Below, piece by piece: positions 54,192-62,421 of a DNA stretch of 64,000 nt (position 1 is the first letter of the stretch; every line of letters starts with the position of its first letter). The notes beneath the pieces were generated by a model that was not told the DNA's origin, searched no databases, and was given only the letters and a program-made list of their open reading frames with translations. The stretch is from Streptococcus sp. HMSC078D09 (GTDB lineage: Bacteria > Bacillota > Bacilli > Lactobacillales > Streptococcaceae). The stretch covers positions 119,373-183,372 of the forward strand of contig NZ_KV813650.1 of the NCBI RefSeq assembly GCF_001813675.1. The letters run 5' to 3'. The position numbers and the translations under genes are program-made.

Positions 54192-54977
54192 ATGACAAAA
54201 CACATTCAATGGGACGGACAACTTTCACAAGAAGGATTTGATATTCTTAAAGGAGAGGGTGGCTGTATCGTCTGCCCTACCAAAGTTGGCTACATCATCA
54301 TGACCAGTGACAAGGCTGGCTTGGAACGGAAATTCGAAGCCAAAGAACGCAACCGCAACAAACCAGGTGTGGTTCTCTGCGGAAGCATGGATGAGCTTCG
54401 TGCCCTTGCGCAATTGAATCCTGAAATTGAAGCCTTCTACCAAAAACATTGGGATGAAGATATCTTGCTTGGTTGTATCCTTCCTTGGCGTGAAGATGCC
54501 TATGCAAAATTGCAAGCTTTCGGAGATGGACGTGAAGAACTCATGACAGACGTTCGTGGAACTTCATGCTTTGTCATCAAATTTGGTAAAGCTGGTGAGC
54601 AAATTGCCAAAGAAATGTGGGAAAAAGAAGGCAAGATGGTTTATGCTTCATCTGCTAACCCTTCCGGTAAAGGAAACCGTGGGAAGGTTGAAGGAATCGG
54701 TGAGCGCATCGAAGGTGCCGTGGACTTGGTCATCGAAGCCGATGATTATGTAGCTTCTATCCAACCAGACAAGACCATTGAAACTCGCTATGAACAAGGT
54801 GTGATGGTCTCTATGGTTGATGCCGAAGGAAAACTGATTCCAGAACAAGGAGCAGGTAGCCGTTCTGTCAATACTTGTCCAGTTGTGATCCGTAAAGGAT
54901 TGGATATTGATAAGATCATGATGCACTTATCTGATCATTTCAACTCTTGGAACTACCGCCAAGGGGAATACTATTAA
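54192..54977 (+). CDS. Sua5/YciO/YrdC-family protein
   Basis: A 261-residue cytoplasmic protein with the YrdC fold: CIVCPTKVGYIIMTSDKAG, KERNRNKPGVVLCGSM (nucleotide-binding basic patch) and MVYASSANPSGKGNRG. Family members bind ATP and bicarbonate/threonine to make threonylcarbamoyl-AMP for tRNA t6A37, but YciO-type members have no settled role. Length and the missing C-terminal Sua5 domain fit the shorter group. AAGGAAAGAG precedes ATG 54192. A near-perfect CodY box suggests nutritional control. Confidence 0.85.
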   Translation: MTKHIQWDGQLSQEGFDILKGEGGCIVCPTKVGYIIMTSDKAGLERKFEAKERNRNKPGVVLCGSMDELRALAQLNPEIEAFYQKHWDEDILLGCILPWREDAYAKLQAFGDGREELMTDVRGTSCFVIKFGKAGEQIAKEMWEKEGKMVYASSANPSGKGNRGKVEGIGERIEGAVDLVIEADDYVASIQPDKTIETRYEQGVMVSMVDAEGKLIPEQGAGSRSVNTCPVVIRKGLDIDKIMMHLSDHFNSWNYRQGEYY

Positions 54978-54984
54978 GAAACAG

Positions 54985-55014
54985 AAAAAGCATTCCATTT
55001 GGAATGCTTTTTTT
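54985..55014 (+). terminator. Terminator of the YrdC-family gene
   Basis: AAAGCATTCC-attt-GGAATGCTTTTTTT. Confidence 0.9.
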
Positions 55015-55030
55015 GTAAAAGGTTAAAAGA

Positions 55031-55039
55031 TGGTATAAT
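55031..55039 (+). promoter_or_regulatory. Extended -10 promoter of the tandem paralogues
   Basis: TGG-TATAAT (55031-55039). Confidence 0.6.
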
Positions 55040-55075
55040 AGAGTCAAACGATGTTCCATTAGAAGAGGAGTTAGT

Positions 55076-55441
55076 ATGGTCTCCAGAAAAGCATTTATCG
55101 ATAAAGCCAATCAGGAAGGTTTTTCCTTCAACATCCAAATCCCATGGTGGACGTACAATAACTTCAAGTCATTGGTTTGGAGAAAAAGGCTCTCAGAGGA
55201 GCAACTCTATCAGATCTTTCTTTTACTTTGTAGAGAGGTAGAAGACCGGCAAATGCAGGCTGTAGCGGATAAGAGAAAGTATCAGACCGGATTTTATGTA
55301 GCTACATGCAATGGTCGCGAATTTCGCTTTGAGTTTGCTTTTAAAAAGAACCAACAACTAAGAGTTTATAATCTATTTGAGACAGTCAATGGTCGCAAGA
55401 AACTCACCCTGATGGACCTGCTTGATTACATAATGGATTGA
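55076..55441 (+). CDS. Uncharacterised protein, first of a tandem paralogue pair
   Basis: A 121-residue soluble basic protein. Shared blocks with its neighbour are NQEGFSF, KSLVWRKRLSEEQLYQ, NGREFRFEFAF and FETVNGR. Long helical and beta stretches suggest a compact fold, but I recognise no family. AGAGGAG precedes ATG 55076. The stop lies 56 bp before the next gene, so the pair is probably one transcript from the promoter at 55031. Confidence 0.7.
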   Translation: MVSRKAFIDKANQEGFSFNIQIPWWTYNNFKSLVWRKRLSEEQLYQIFLLLCREVEDRQMQAVADKRKYQTGFYVATCNGREFRFEFAFKKNQQLRVYNLFETVNGRKKLTLMDLLDYIMD

Positions 55442-55497
55442 CTGTGTATAGAAACAATAAGGGTTCACTAAAGATTGATAAAAGAAAGAGTAGTTCT

Positions 55498-55908
55498 ATG
55501 ATTTCAAGAGATGCATTTTTAGAAAGAATCAACCAAGAGGGCTTCTCATTTAGCATTGAAATTCCTCGCAGAAGTTTTTCGGATTTTACATCATTAGTTC
55601 GGAGAAGAAGAATTTCAGAAGAAGACCTCTATCAGTTGTTTTATAACTATTGTCAGGAGCTAGAAAACTGTTTGAAAGAAGCAGGGGAGAAACGACGCTT
55701 GCTCTTCAATAAGTTTCCAGTTAGCCCCGTTCATGATAAATATAAAACGAAATTTGATACAGTGGCACCCAACGGACGCGAATTCCGCTTTGAGTTTGTA
55801 TTTAGCAATGACAATCGTTTAAAAGTTTATCGTCTTATCGAAACGGTTAATGGTCGTAGGAAAAAAACTCCTATGGAAATACTGATGGACCTAGTCGATG
55901 CTTTATAA
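55498..55908 (+). CDS. Uncharacterised protein, second tandem paralogue
   Basis: A 136-residue paralogue of the preceding gene, with NQEGFSFSIEIP, TSLVRRRRISEEDLYQLF, NGREFRFEFVF and ETVNGRRKKTPME. It has an extra ~15-residue insertion (around LLFNKFPVSPVHDKYK). GAAAGAG lies before ATG 55498; a longer frame from TTG 55438 overlaps the previous gene's stop and lacks a site. The pair arose by local duplication; function is unknown. Confidence 0.7.
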   Translation: MISRDAFLERINQEGFSFSIEIPRRSFSDFTSLVRRRRISEEDLYQLFYNYCQELENCLKEAGEKRRLLFNKFPVSPVHDKYKTKFDTVAPNGREFRFEFVFSNDNRLKVYRLIETVNGRRKKTPMEILMDLVDAL

Positions 55909-55943
55909 TGAGGATCTGTTCAAAAGTATAAGGGGGATTCAAT

Positions 55944-55977
55944 CAAAAAAACTAGAGCAAGCGCTCTAGTTTTTTGG
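55944..55977. terminator. Bidirectional terminator between the paralogues and plsY
   Basis: ACTAGAGC-aagc-GCTCTAGT with A and T tracts on both sides. It overlaps the plsY stop codon. Confidence 0.9.
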
Positions 55978-56610
55978 TTGTTGATGGGTGATGTTCTTTC
56001 CCCAAGGGATAAGATTTTCTTTTTTCTCTTTGATCCGTTGAATATTATCCTTGTGACGAAGAATGATCAAGGTCGCTAGGGCCAAGACAATGATTATAAA
56101 AAGTGGATCATAGTTGTGCAAGATCCATCCAGTCAAAGGAAGAAGGAGGACCGATAGAATTGCGAGTAGCGCAACGGTAACACTCGAAAACGAAATCATA
56201 CTGGTTAAATACAGGCTGGCTACAAAATAAACTGCTAAAATGAGTAGCAGGATAGGCGAGAAACCAAGTAAGACACCAGCGCTCGTCGCCACTGCCTTTC
56301 CACCCTTAAATCCAGCAAAAATTGGGAAAGTGTGCCCCAAAACGGCTAAGAGACCAAAGACCATCGGCGAGATCCCCTGAATTCCAAAGAAAGTCGGAAG
56401 GAGAACGGCCAAAGTTCCCTTCAAGAAATCAATCGCAAAGACGATGATCCCAGCTTTCTTCCCTAAAATCCGAAAGGTATTGGTCGTTCCTGTATTGCCC
56501 GAGCCATGTTCCCGTAAATTAATTTGGAAAAAGATTTTCCCAATCCATAATCCCGAAGGAATGGAGCCTAACAGATAGGCTAAAATTAAAACACTTATTT
56601 CTTTTATCAT
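55966..56610 (-). CDS. plsY: Glycerol-3-phosphate acyltransferase PlsY
   Basis: A 214-residue integral membrane enzyme with five or more helices that transfers the acyl group of acyl-phosphate to glycerol-3-phosphate, the first step of phospholipid synthesis with PlsX. Motifs are [14 protein letters not shown] near the start, [14 protein letters not shown] and [20 protein letters not shown], which are the three conserved cytosolic loops. It is divergent from parE. Confidence 0.95.
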   Translation of the reverse strand: MIKEISVLILAYLLGSIPSGLWIGKIFFQINLREHGSGNTGTTNTFRILGKKAGIIVFAIDFLKGTLAVLLPTFFGIQGISPMVFGLLAVLGHTFPIFAGFKGGKAVATSAGVLLGFSPILLLILAVYFVASLYLTSMISFSSVTVALLAILSVLLLPLTGWILHNYDPLFIIIVLALATLIILRHKDNIQRIKEKKENLIPWGKNITHQQPKN

Positions 56611-56616
56611 ACTCTC

Positions 56617-56625
56617 ATTATATCA
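56617..56625 (-). promoter_or_regulatory. plsY promoter (extended -10)
   Basis: On the minus strand, TGA-TATAAT lies only seven bases before the start codon at 56610, so the leader is extremely short. Confidence 0.5.
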
Positions 56626-56739
56626 AAAAGCCATCGATAGAAAAAGCAATTTCTGGAGTTCAAGTGTGACATCTGAAGAAAGTGTCAAGCCGTCATTTTT
56701 TACTGTGATATAGAAATCTCCATATAAAGAGAAAAAATT

Positions 56740-56768
56740 TTGCAAAATTTCCTAAAAAACTGTAATAT
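56740..56768 (+). promoter_or_regulatory. parE promoter
   Basis: TTGCAA (56740-56745), a 17-bp spacer and TAATAT (56763-56768). Confidence 0.6.
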
Positions 56769-56797
56769 AGAAAAGATGAACAAACAGGAGGTTCCTT

Positions 56798-58747
56798 GTG
56801 GCAAAAAAGGAAATCAATATTAATAATTATAATGACGATGCCATTCAGGTACTAGAAGGGTTGGATGCGGTCCGTAAACGTCCAGGGATGTATATCGGAT
56901 CGACCGACGGAAATGGCTTGCATCACATGGTCTGGGAGATCGTGGATAATGCGGTCGATGAAGCCTTGTCTGGCTTTGGCTCACAAATCGATGTAACGAT
57001 TAATAAAGATGGTTCGCTATCGGTAGAAGACCAGGGACGTGGAATGCCGACCGGGATGCATGCTATGGGCAAACCAACAGTTGAGGTCATCTTTACGGTC
57101 CTCCACGCCGGAGGGAAGTTTGGTCAAGGAGGCTATAAGACATCTGGAGGTCTTCACGGAGTGGGATCTTCTGTCGTCAATGCCCTTTCTAGCTGGCTAG
57201 AGGTAGAGATTACCCGTGATGGAGCTGTCTACAAGCAACGTTTTGAAGATGGGGGAAAACCAGTTACGACCCTTGAAAAGATCGGCTCCGCACCCAAGTC
57301 AAAGACAGGGACCAAGGTCACCTTCATGCCAGATCCAACCATTTTTTCAACGACGGATTTCAAATTTAATACCATTGCTGAGCGAATCAAAGAATCAGCC
57401 TTCTTGCTTAAGGATGTGACGCTGACGCTGACCGATCTCCGTAAGGAAGAAGATAACCATGTGGCCTTTCATTATGAAAACGGTGTCCAAGATTTTGTAG
57501 AGTACTTGAACGAAGACAAGGAAACTTTGACACCGGTTCTCTACTTTAGTGGCGAATCAGATGGTTTTCAGGTAGAAGTGGCCATGCAATACAATGATGG
57601 TTACTCAGATAATATCTTGTCCTTCGTTAATAATGTCCGCACTAAAGATGGGGGAACCCATGAGACGGGTCTGAAGACAGCCATTACCAAGGCTATGAAC
57701 GACTATGCAAGAAAGACAGGACTCCTCAAAGAAAAAGACAAGAATTTGGAAGGATCAGACTACCGTGAAGGTTTGTCTGCTGTTCTCTCTATCCTGGTTC
57801 CAGAGGCCCATTTGCAGTTTGAAGGACAAACCAAAGACAAATTAGGAAGTCCCTTGGCTCGTCCAGTCGTCGATAGCATTGTTTCTGATAAATTGACCTT
57901 CTTCCTTATGGAAAATGGGGAGTTGGCTTCTAATCTCATTCGTAAGGCTATTAAAGCCCGGGATGCGCGTGAAGCTGCTCGAAAAGCGCGGGATGAAAGC
58001 CGAAATGGCAAGAAGAGCAAAAAGGACAAAGGACTTTTATCTGGTAAATTAACACCAGCCCAGTCTAAAAATCCTAAGAAAAACGAACTCTATCTGGTCG
58101 AAGGAGACTCAGCCGGCGGTTCTGCCAAACAAGGACGGGACCGGAAGTTCCAAGCGATTCTTCCACTTCGTGGGAAGGTTCTTAATACTGAGAAGGCCAA
58201 TATGAGTGATATCCTCAAGAACGAGGAAATCAACACCATGATCTACACCATCGGTGCTGGAGTCGGGGCAGATTTCTCTGTGGAAGACGCCAACTACGAT
58301 AAGATCATTATCATGACCGACGCGGATACGGATGGTGCCCACATTCAAACCCTCCTCTTAACCTTCTTCTATCGCTATATGCGCCCTTTGGTAGAAGCAG
58401 GGCATGTCTACATTGCACTTCCTCCTCTTTATAAGATGTCGAAAGGCAAAGGCAAGAAAGAAGAAGTAGCCTATGCTTGGACAGATAGCGAATTAGAAGA
58501 GTTGCGTCGGACCTTTGGCCGTGGAGCGACCCTTCAACGGTACAAAGGGTTGGGGGAAATGAATGCGGATCAGCTTTGGGAAACGACCATGAACCCAGAA
58601 ACCCGCACCTTGATCCGTGTCACGATTGATGATTTAGCGCGTGCAGAACGCCGTGTCTCCGTCCTAATGGGCGATAAGGCTGCACCACGTCGTCAATGGA
58701 TCGAAGATAACGTTAAGTTTACCTTGGAAGAAAATACGGTATTTTAA
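56798..58747 (+). CDS. parE: DNA topoisomerase IV subunit B
   Basis: A 649-residue GHKL ATPase subunit that, with ParC, decatenates daughter chromosomes. Motifs are EIVDNAVDEALSG (ATP/Mg), GGLHGVGSSVVNALS, the TOPRIM EGDSAGGSAKQGRDR and DADTDGAHIQTLLLTFFYR, and the C-terminal KGLGEMNADQLWETTMNP. The start is GTG 56798 with CAGGAGG upstream. In this organism parC does not follow directly: an ANT(6)-like gene lies between. Confidence 0.97.
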   Translation: MAKKEININNYNDDAIQVLEGLDAVRKRPGMYIGSTDGNGLHHMVWEIVDNAVDEALSGFGSQIDVTINKDGSLSVEDQGRGMPTGMHAMGKPTVEVIFTVLHAGGKFGQGGYKTSGGLHGVGSSVVNALSSWLEVEITRDGAVYKQRFEDGGKPVTTLEKIGSAPKSKTGTKVTFMPDPTIFSTTDFKFNTIAERIKESAFLLKDVTLTLTDLRKEEDNHVAFHYENGVQDFVEYLNEDKETLTPVLYFSGESDGFQVEVAMQYNDGYSDNILSFVNNVRTKDGGTHETGLKTAITKAMNDYARKTGLLKEKDKNLEGSDYREGLSAVLSILVPEAHLQFEGQTKDKLGSPLARPVVDSIVSDKLTFFLMENGELASNLIRKAIKARDAREAARKARDESRNGKKSKKDKGLLSGKLTPAQSKNPKKNELYLVEGDSAGGSAKQGRDRKFQAILPLRGKVLNTEKANMSDILKNEEINTMIYTIGAGVGADFSVEDANYDKIIIMTDADTDGAHIQTLLLTFFYRYMRPLVEAGHVYIALPPLYKMSKGKGKKEEVAYAWTDSELEELRRTFGRGATLQRYKGLGEMNADQLWETTMNPETRTLIRVTIDDLARAERRVSVLMGDKAAPRRQWIEDNVKFTLEENTVF

Positions 58748-58802
58748 TCACTTTCTACTATAAAGTAAATAAGCTGGGATGTAGAAATGGTAAGGAATCG
58801 AC

Positions 58803-59621
58803 ATGAGAACTGATACAGAAATGATGAATCTGATTTTGCAGATAGCTGAGTCCTTGCAAGTGGAAGCAGTGGCCTTATCCGGTTCGCGAGCCAATCCTCG
58901 GGCACCCAAAGACGAGTTTCAAGATTATGATGTGGTCTATATCGTTGATGATCTAGAAGACCTGATTTCAGATTTATCCTGGTTGGATCAGTACGGAAAT
59001 CGACTCATCGAACAGCACAACCGACTGGGACATCGTCGTCTGTATCTCATGCTCTTTGAAGACGGCAACCGTATCGATTTGACCCTCTGTCCCAAGGAGT
59101 TTATCCAAGAGTGGGTGGACAGCGAAGCAAATTTTGAAGTTATAAAAGACGACAAAGGTTTGTTTGAATCCTATCAGCCTAATTCCAAGCGCTATTGGAC
59201 CGTTCCGCCTACTGAAGAGGAATTTGCAGCATCCTGCAATGAATTTTGGTGGGTATCGGCTTATATCGTCAAGGCCATTCGAAGAAATCAGCTTATCTAT
59301 GCGACCGACCACCTCTATGGCATTTGTCAGCAAGAATTGCTCAAGGTCTTAGCTTGGCAGGTGACAAGCGATAGGGGAGTAGTTGACATTGGAAAGAACT
59401 ACAAGTACCTCTTCCAGTATCTTCCAGCTGAGCAAGAGAAGGAGTTCACAGCTTTGCTTGATTTATCTAGTTTCGATAAAATCACTCAGTCTTTATTTGC
59501 TACCATGGGGCTATTCAATCGAGAAGCTCAAATTCTGGCCCAAAAGATGGGGTTTACTTACGATAAGGAAGTAGCGGAAAAAATGACTTCTTATGCTAAA
59601 GAGAAACTTTCTAATCATTAA
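58803..59621 (+). CDS. Aminoglycoside 6-adenylyltransferase-like nucleotidyltransferase (ANT(6)/AadK family)
   Basis: A 272-residue protein. The nucleotidyltransferase motif GSRANPRAPKDEFQDYDVVY (Gly27-Ser28, then Asp41 and Asp43) is intact. The remaining sequence, including RLYLMLFEDGNRIDLTLCP and EFWWVSAYIVKAIRRNQLIYA, matches the ANT(6)-Ia/AadK family that adenylylates streptomycin at the 6-OH. No mobile element flanks it and composition is normal, so it appears to be a resident chromosomal gene. Activity is unknown. Confidence 0.85.
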   Translation: MRTDTEMMNLILQIAESLQVEAVALSGSRANPRAPKDEFQDYDVVYIVDDLEDLISDLSWLDQYGNRLIEQHNRLGHRRLYLMLFEDGNRIDLTLCPKEFIQEWVDSEANFEVIKDDKGLFESYQPNSKRYWTVPPTEEEFAASCNEFWWVSAYIVKAIRRNQLIYATDHLYGICQQELLKVLAWQVTSDRGVVDIGKNYKYLFQYLPAEQEKEFTALLDLSSFDKITQSLFATMGLFNREAQILAQKMGFTYDKEVAEKMTSYAKEKLSNH

Positions 59622-59725
59622 TGAATCTATTTTAAACATCAGAAAGGAACGTTTGGTTACTTGGTGTGACTGAATTCCTTTTTCTACAAAAGACTACTCA
59701 ACATTCTTTGAAAGGAGTTGAACAC

Positions 59726-59782
59726 GCCCTGAGTGCTGTGTGAAAAGATAAATTTCTAATTTTCACCTTGTATTTTAAGGGC
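59726..59782 (+). promoter_or_regulatory. Long-hairpin leader before parC
   Basis: GCCCT (59726-59730) pairs with AGGGC (59778-59782) and GTGAAAA (59740-59746) with TTTTCAC (59760-59766). The AAGGG that would serve as the parC ribosome site is in the outer stem. The core resembles the deoD leader at 33202. Confidence 0.5.
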
Positions 59783-59792
59783 TTTGTATCTT

Positions 59793-62246
59793 ATGTCTAA
59801 TATTCAAAATATGTCCCTAGAGGACATCATGGGGGAGCGCTTTGGTCGCTACTCCAAATACATTATTCAAGAACGGGCTCTTCCTGATATTCGGGATGGC
59901 TTGAAACCTGTTCAACGGCGGATTCTTTATTCTATGAATAAGGACGGCAATACCCATGACAAGGGCTACCGCAAGTCTGCCAAGTCTGTCGGAAATATCA
60001 TGGGGAATTTCCACCCTCACGGGGACAGTTCTATCTATGATGCCATGGTCCGCATGTCTCAAGACTGGAAGAACCGCGAGATCCTTGTTGAAATGCACGG
60101 AAACAATGGTTCCATGGACGGTGATCCACCAGCGGCTATGCGTTATACCGAGGCTCGCTTGTCTGAAATTGCGGGTTATCTTTTGCAAGATATCGAAAAG
60201 AATACAGTGCCATTTGCCTGGAACTTTGATGATACAGAAAAAGAGCCAACGGTTTTGCCGGCCGCTTTTCCAAATCTCTTGGTCAATGGGGCAACAGGGA
60301 TTTCAGCTGGTTACGCGACAGATATTCCGCCACATAATCTCGCTGAAGTCATCGATGCCGTGGTCTATATGATCGACCATCCATCTGCCAAGGTAGACAA
60401 ACTTATGGAGTTTCTACCTGGACCTGATTTCCCAACGGGTGCCATTATCCAAGGCCGGGATGAGATCAAGAAAGCCTATGAAACAGGTAAGGGACGGGTA
60501 GTTGTCCGCTCTAAAACCGAGATTGAGCAGCTCAAAGGAGGCAAGCAGCAAATCGTGGTCACCGAGATTCCTTATGAGATCAACAAGGCTGTCTTGGTCA
60601 AGAAGATTGACGATGTCCGTGTCAACAACAAGGTGGCCGGTATTGCGGAAGTTCGGGATGAGTCTGACCGGGATGGTCTTCGTATTGCCATTGAGTTGAA
60701 GAAAGATGCCAATGCAGATTTGATCTTGAACTACTTGTTCAAGTATACAGACTTGCAGGTCAACTACAACTTCAATATGGTGGCGATTGACAACTATACC
60801 CCTCGTCAAGTGGGGATCGTGCCGATTCTCTCTAGCTACATTGCACACCGTCGGGATATCATTGTCGCTCGTTCGCGCTTTGATAAGGAAAAGGCAGAAC
60901 GACGGCTCCACATCGTAGAGGGCTTGATCCGCGTCATTTCCATCCTGGATGAAGTCATCGCCTTGATCCGTGCTTCTGATAACAAGGCAGATGCTAAGGA
61001 AAACCTCAAGGTCAGCTACGATTTCACGGAAGAACAAGCAGAAGCTATTGTTACCTTGCAATTGTACCGCTTGACCAATACCGATATCGTGACCTTGGAA
61101 GAAGAACATGCTAGTCTCAAGGAGCAAATCGCGACCTTGGCAGCCATCATTGGGGATGAACGGACTATGTTTAACCTCATGAAGAAGGAATTGCGTGAAG
61201 TCAAGAAACTCTTTGGCAATCCGCGTCGTAGTGAGTTGCAAGACACTGCTAAAACGATTGAGATCGATACAGCCAGTCTCATTGTTGAAGAGGAAACCTT
61301 CGTCAGCGTAACCCGTGCGGGTTACATTAAACGGACCTCGCCTCGTTCCTTCAATGCGTCGACAGTGGAAGAAGTCGGTAAGCGAGACGATGATGAGTTG
61401 ATTTTTGTAGAGCCTGCTAAGACCACTCAGCACCTCTTACTCTTTACCAACTTGGGGAATGCCATTTATCGACCAATTCACGAATTGACAGATACCAAGT
61501 GGAAGGATATCGGAGAGCACCTTAGTCAGACCTTGACCAATTTCGAGCAAGAGGAAGAAATTCTCTTTGCGGAGATTGTGGATCAGTTTGAGGGAGTAAC
61601 CTACTTTGCGGCAACTCAACAAGGACAAATCAAGCGCTTTGAACGCAAGGAATTAAGCCCATGGCGGACTTATCGTTCTAAATCGACTAAGTATGCTAAG
61701 CTAAAAGATCAAGACGACCGTATCGTAGCAGTTGCGCCAGTTGTTCTGGAAGACATCATGATTATTACCAAAAATGGTTATGGCTTGCGCTTCAATATTG
61801 AGGAGGTCCCTGTCGTAGGAGCCAAAGCAGCAGGGGTCAAAGCCATTAACCTCAAAGACGGAGATCAAGTTGCTGCCGCCTTTAAGTCGACGACTCCAAG
61901 CATGTACATTCTGACCCAGCGAGGCAGTCTCAAACGGATGTTACAAGACGATATTCCTGTGACCAGTCGGGCTAAACGGGGACTACAGGTCTTGCGGGAG
62001 TTGAAAAATAAACCACACCGTGTCTTCAAGGCAGGTCCAGTCTTCACTGACCAGGGAGATTTTGATCTCTTTACGAGCCAAGAAGAAGTGGCAGAACAAG
62101 ATCAAATTCTTCAGATCACTTCTACAACAGGTCAGGTAACAGAAGTTGATTTAACACAATTAAGCATTTCTGAAAGAACAAGCAATGGATCCTTTGTCAA
62201 CGATACCATTTCGGATCAAGAAGTTTTTTCAGCTACTATCAAATAA
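59793..62246 (+). CDS. parC: DNA topoisomerase IV subunit A
   Basis: An 817-residue breakage-reunion subunit. The catalytic Tyr lies in PPAAMRYTEARLSE, and the quinolone-resistance region reads HPHGDSSIYDAMVRM, with Ser79 and Asp83 of the susceptible type. The C-terminal beta-pinwheel repeats (RGSLKRM, AKRGLQVLREL) wrap DNA. Start ATG 59793 matches the family (MSNIQNMSLEDIMGERF); the TTG at 59784 is three codons earlier. The likely ribosome site, AAGGG, is partly paired in a hairpin. Confidence 0.97.
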   Translation: MSNIQNMSLEDIMGERFGRYSKYIIQERALPDIRDGLKPVQRRILYSMNKDGNTHDKGYRKSAKSVGNIMGNFHPHGDSSIYDAMVRMSQDWKNREILVEMHGNNGSMDGDPPAAMRYTEARLSEIAGYLLQDIEKNTVPFAWNFDDTEKEPTVLPAAFPNLLVNGATGISAGYATDIPPHNLAEVIDAVVYMIDHPSAKVDKLMEFLPGPDFPTGAIIQGRDEIKKAYETGKGRVVVRSKTEIEQLKGGKQQIVVTEIPYEINKAVLVKKIDDVRVNNKVAGIAEVRDESDRDGLRIAIELKKDANADLILNYLFKYTDLQVNYNFNMVAIDNYTPRQVGIVPILSSYIAHRRDIIVARSRFDKEKAERRLHIVEGLIRVISILDEVIALIRASDNKADAKENLKVSYDFTEEQAEAIVTLQLYRLTNTDIVTLEEEHASLKEQIATLAAIIGDERTMFNLMKKELREVKKLFGNPRRSELQDTAKTIEIDTASLIVEEETFVSVTRAGYIKRTSPRSFNASTVEEVGKRDDDELIFVEPAKTTQHLLLFTNLGNAIYRPIHELTDTKWKDIGEHLSQTLTNFEQEEEILFAEIVDQFEGVTYFAATQQGQIKRFERKELSPWRTYRSKSTKYAKLKDQDDRIVAVAPVVLEDIMIITKNGYGLRFNIEEVPVVGAKAAGVKAINLKDGDQVAAAFKSTTPSMYILTQRGSLKRMLQDDIPVTSRAKRGLQVLRELKNKPHRVFKAGPVFTDQGDFDLFTSQEEVAEQDQILQITSTTGQVTEVDLTQLSISERTSNGSFVNDTISDQEVFSATIK

Positions 62247-62283
62247 AAGAAAGCGTCGGTCCATTCTAGGACTGACTTTCTTT
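62247..62283 (+). terminator. Terminator of parC
   Basis: GAAAGcGTCgGTCC pairs with GGACtGACTTTC and is followed by a T run. Confidence 0.8.
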
Positions 62284-62290
62284 AAAAATA

Positions 62291-62305
62291 AATTTTCTGA
62301 AAATT
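62291..62305. promoter_or_regulatory. Perfect CodY box upstream of ilvE
   Basis: AATTTTCTGAAAATT equals the CodY consensus at all 15 positions. It lies 11 bp before the -35 box of the ilvE promoter. Confidence 0.85.
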
Positions 62306-62316
62306 GAAAATTTCGC

Positions 62317-62344
62317 TTGAAATTCTCATGAAATGGTGTACAAT
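62317..62344 (+). promoter_or_regulatory. ilvE promoter
   Basis: TTGAAA (62317-62322), a 16-bp spacer and TACAAT (62339-62344). GTGTACA occurs twice around the -10. Confidence 0.65.
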
Positions 62345-62421
62345 AGTGTACATAGATTGAGAAACTGAATCGACCTGCATCAGATCGACAAGGAATAGAA
62401 AGAATAAAAAGGAGCACTATC

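Noticed and set aside
60027..60047. Quinolone-resistance substitution in parC
   Set aside because: Ser79 and Asp83 are the susceptible-type residues; Asp91 is a common viridans-group polymorphism and not resistance evidence.
60414..61433. Long antisense open frame inside parC
   Set aside because: It is a shadow of the conserved parC coding sequence, with no ribosome site or promoter.
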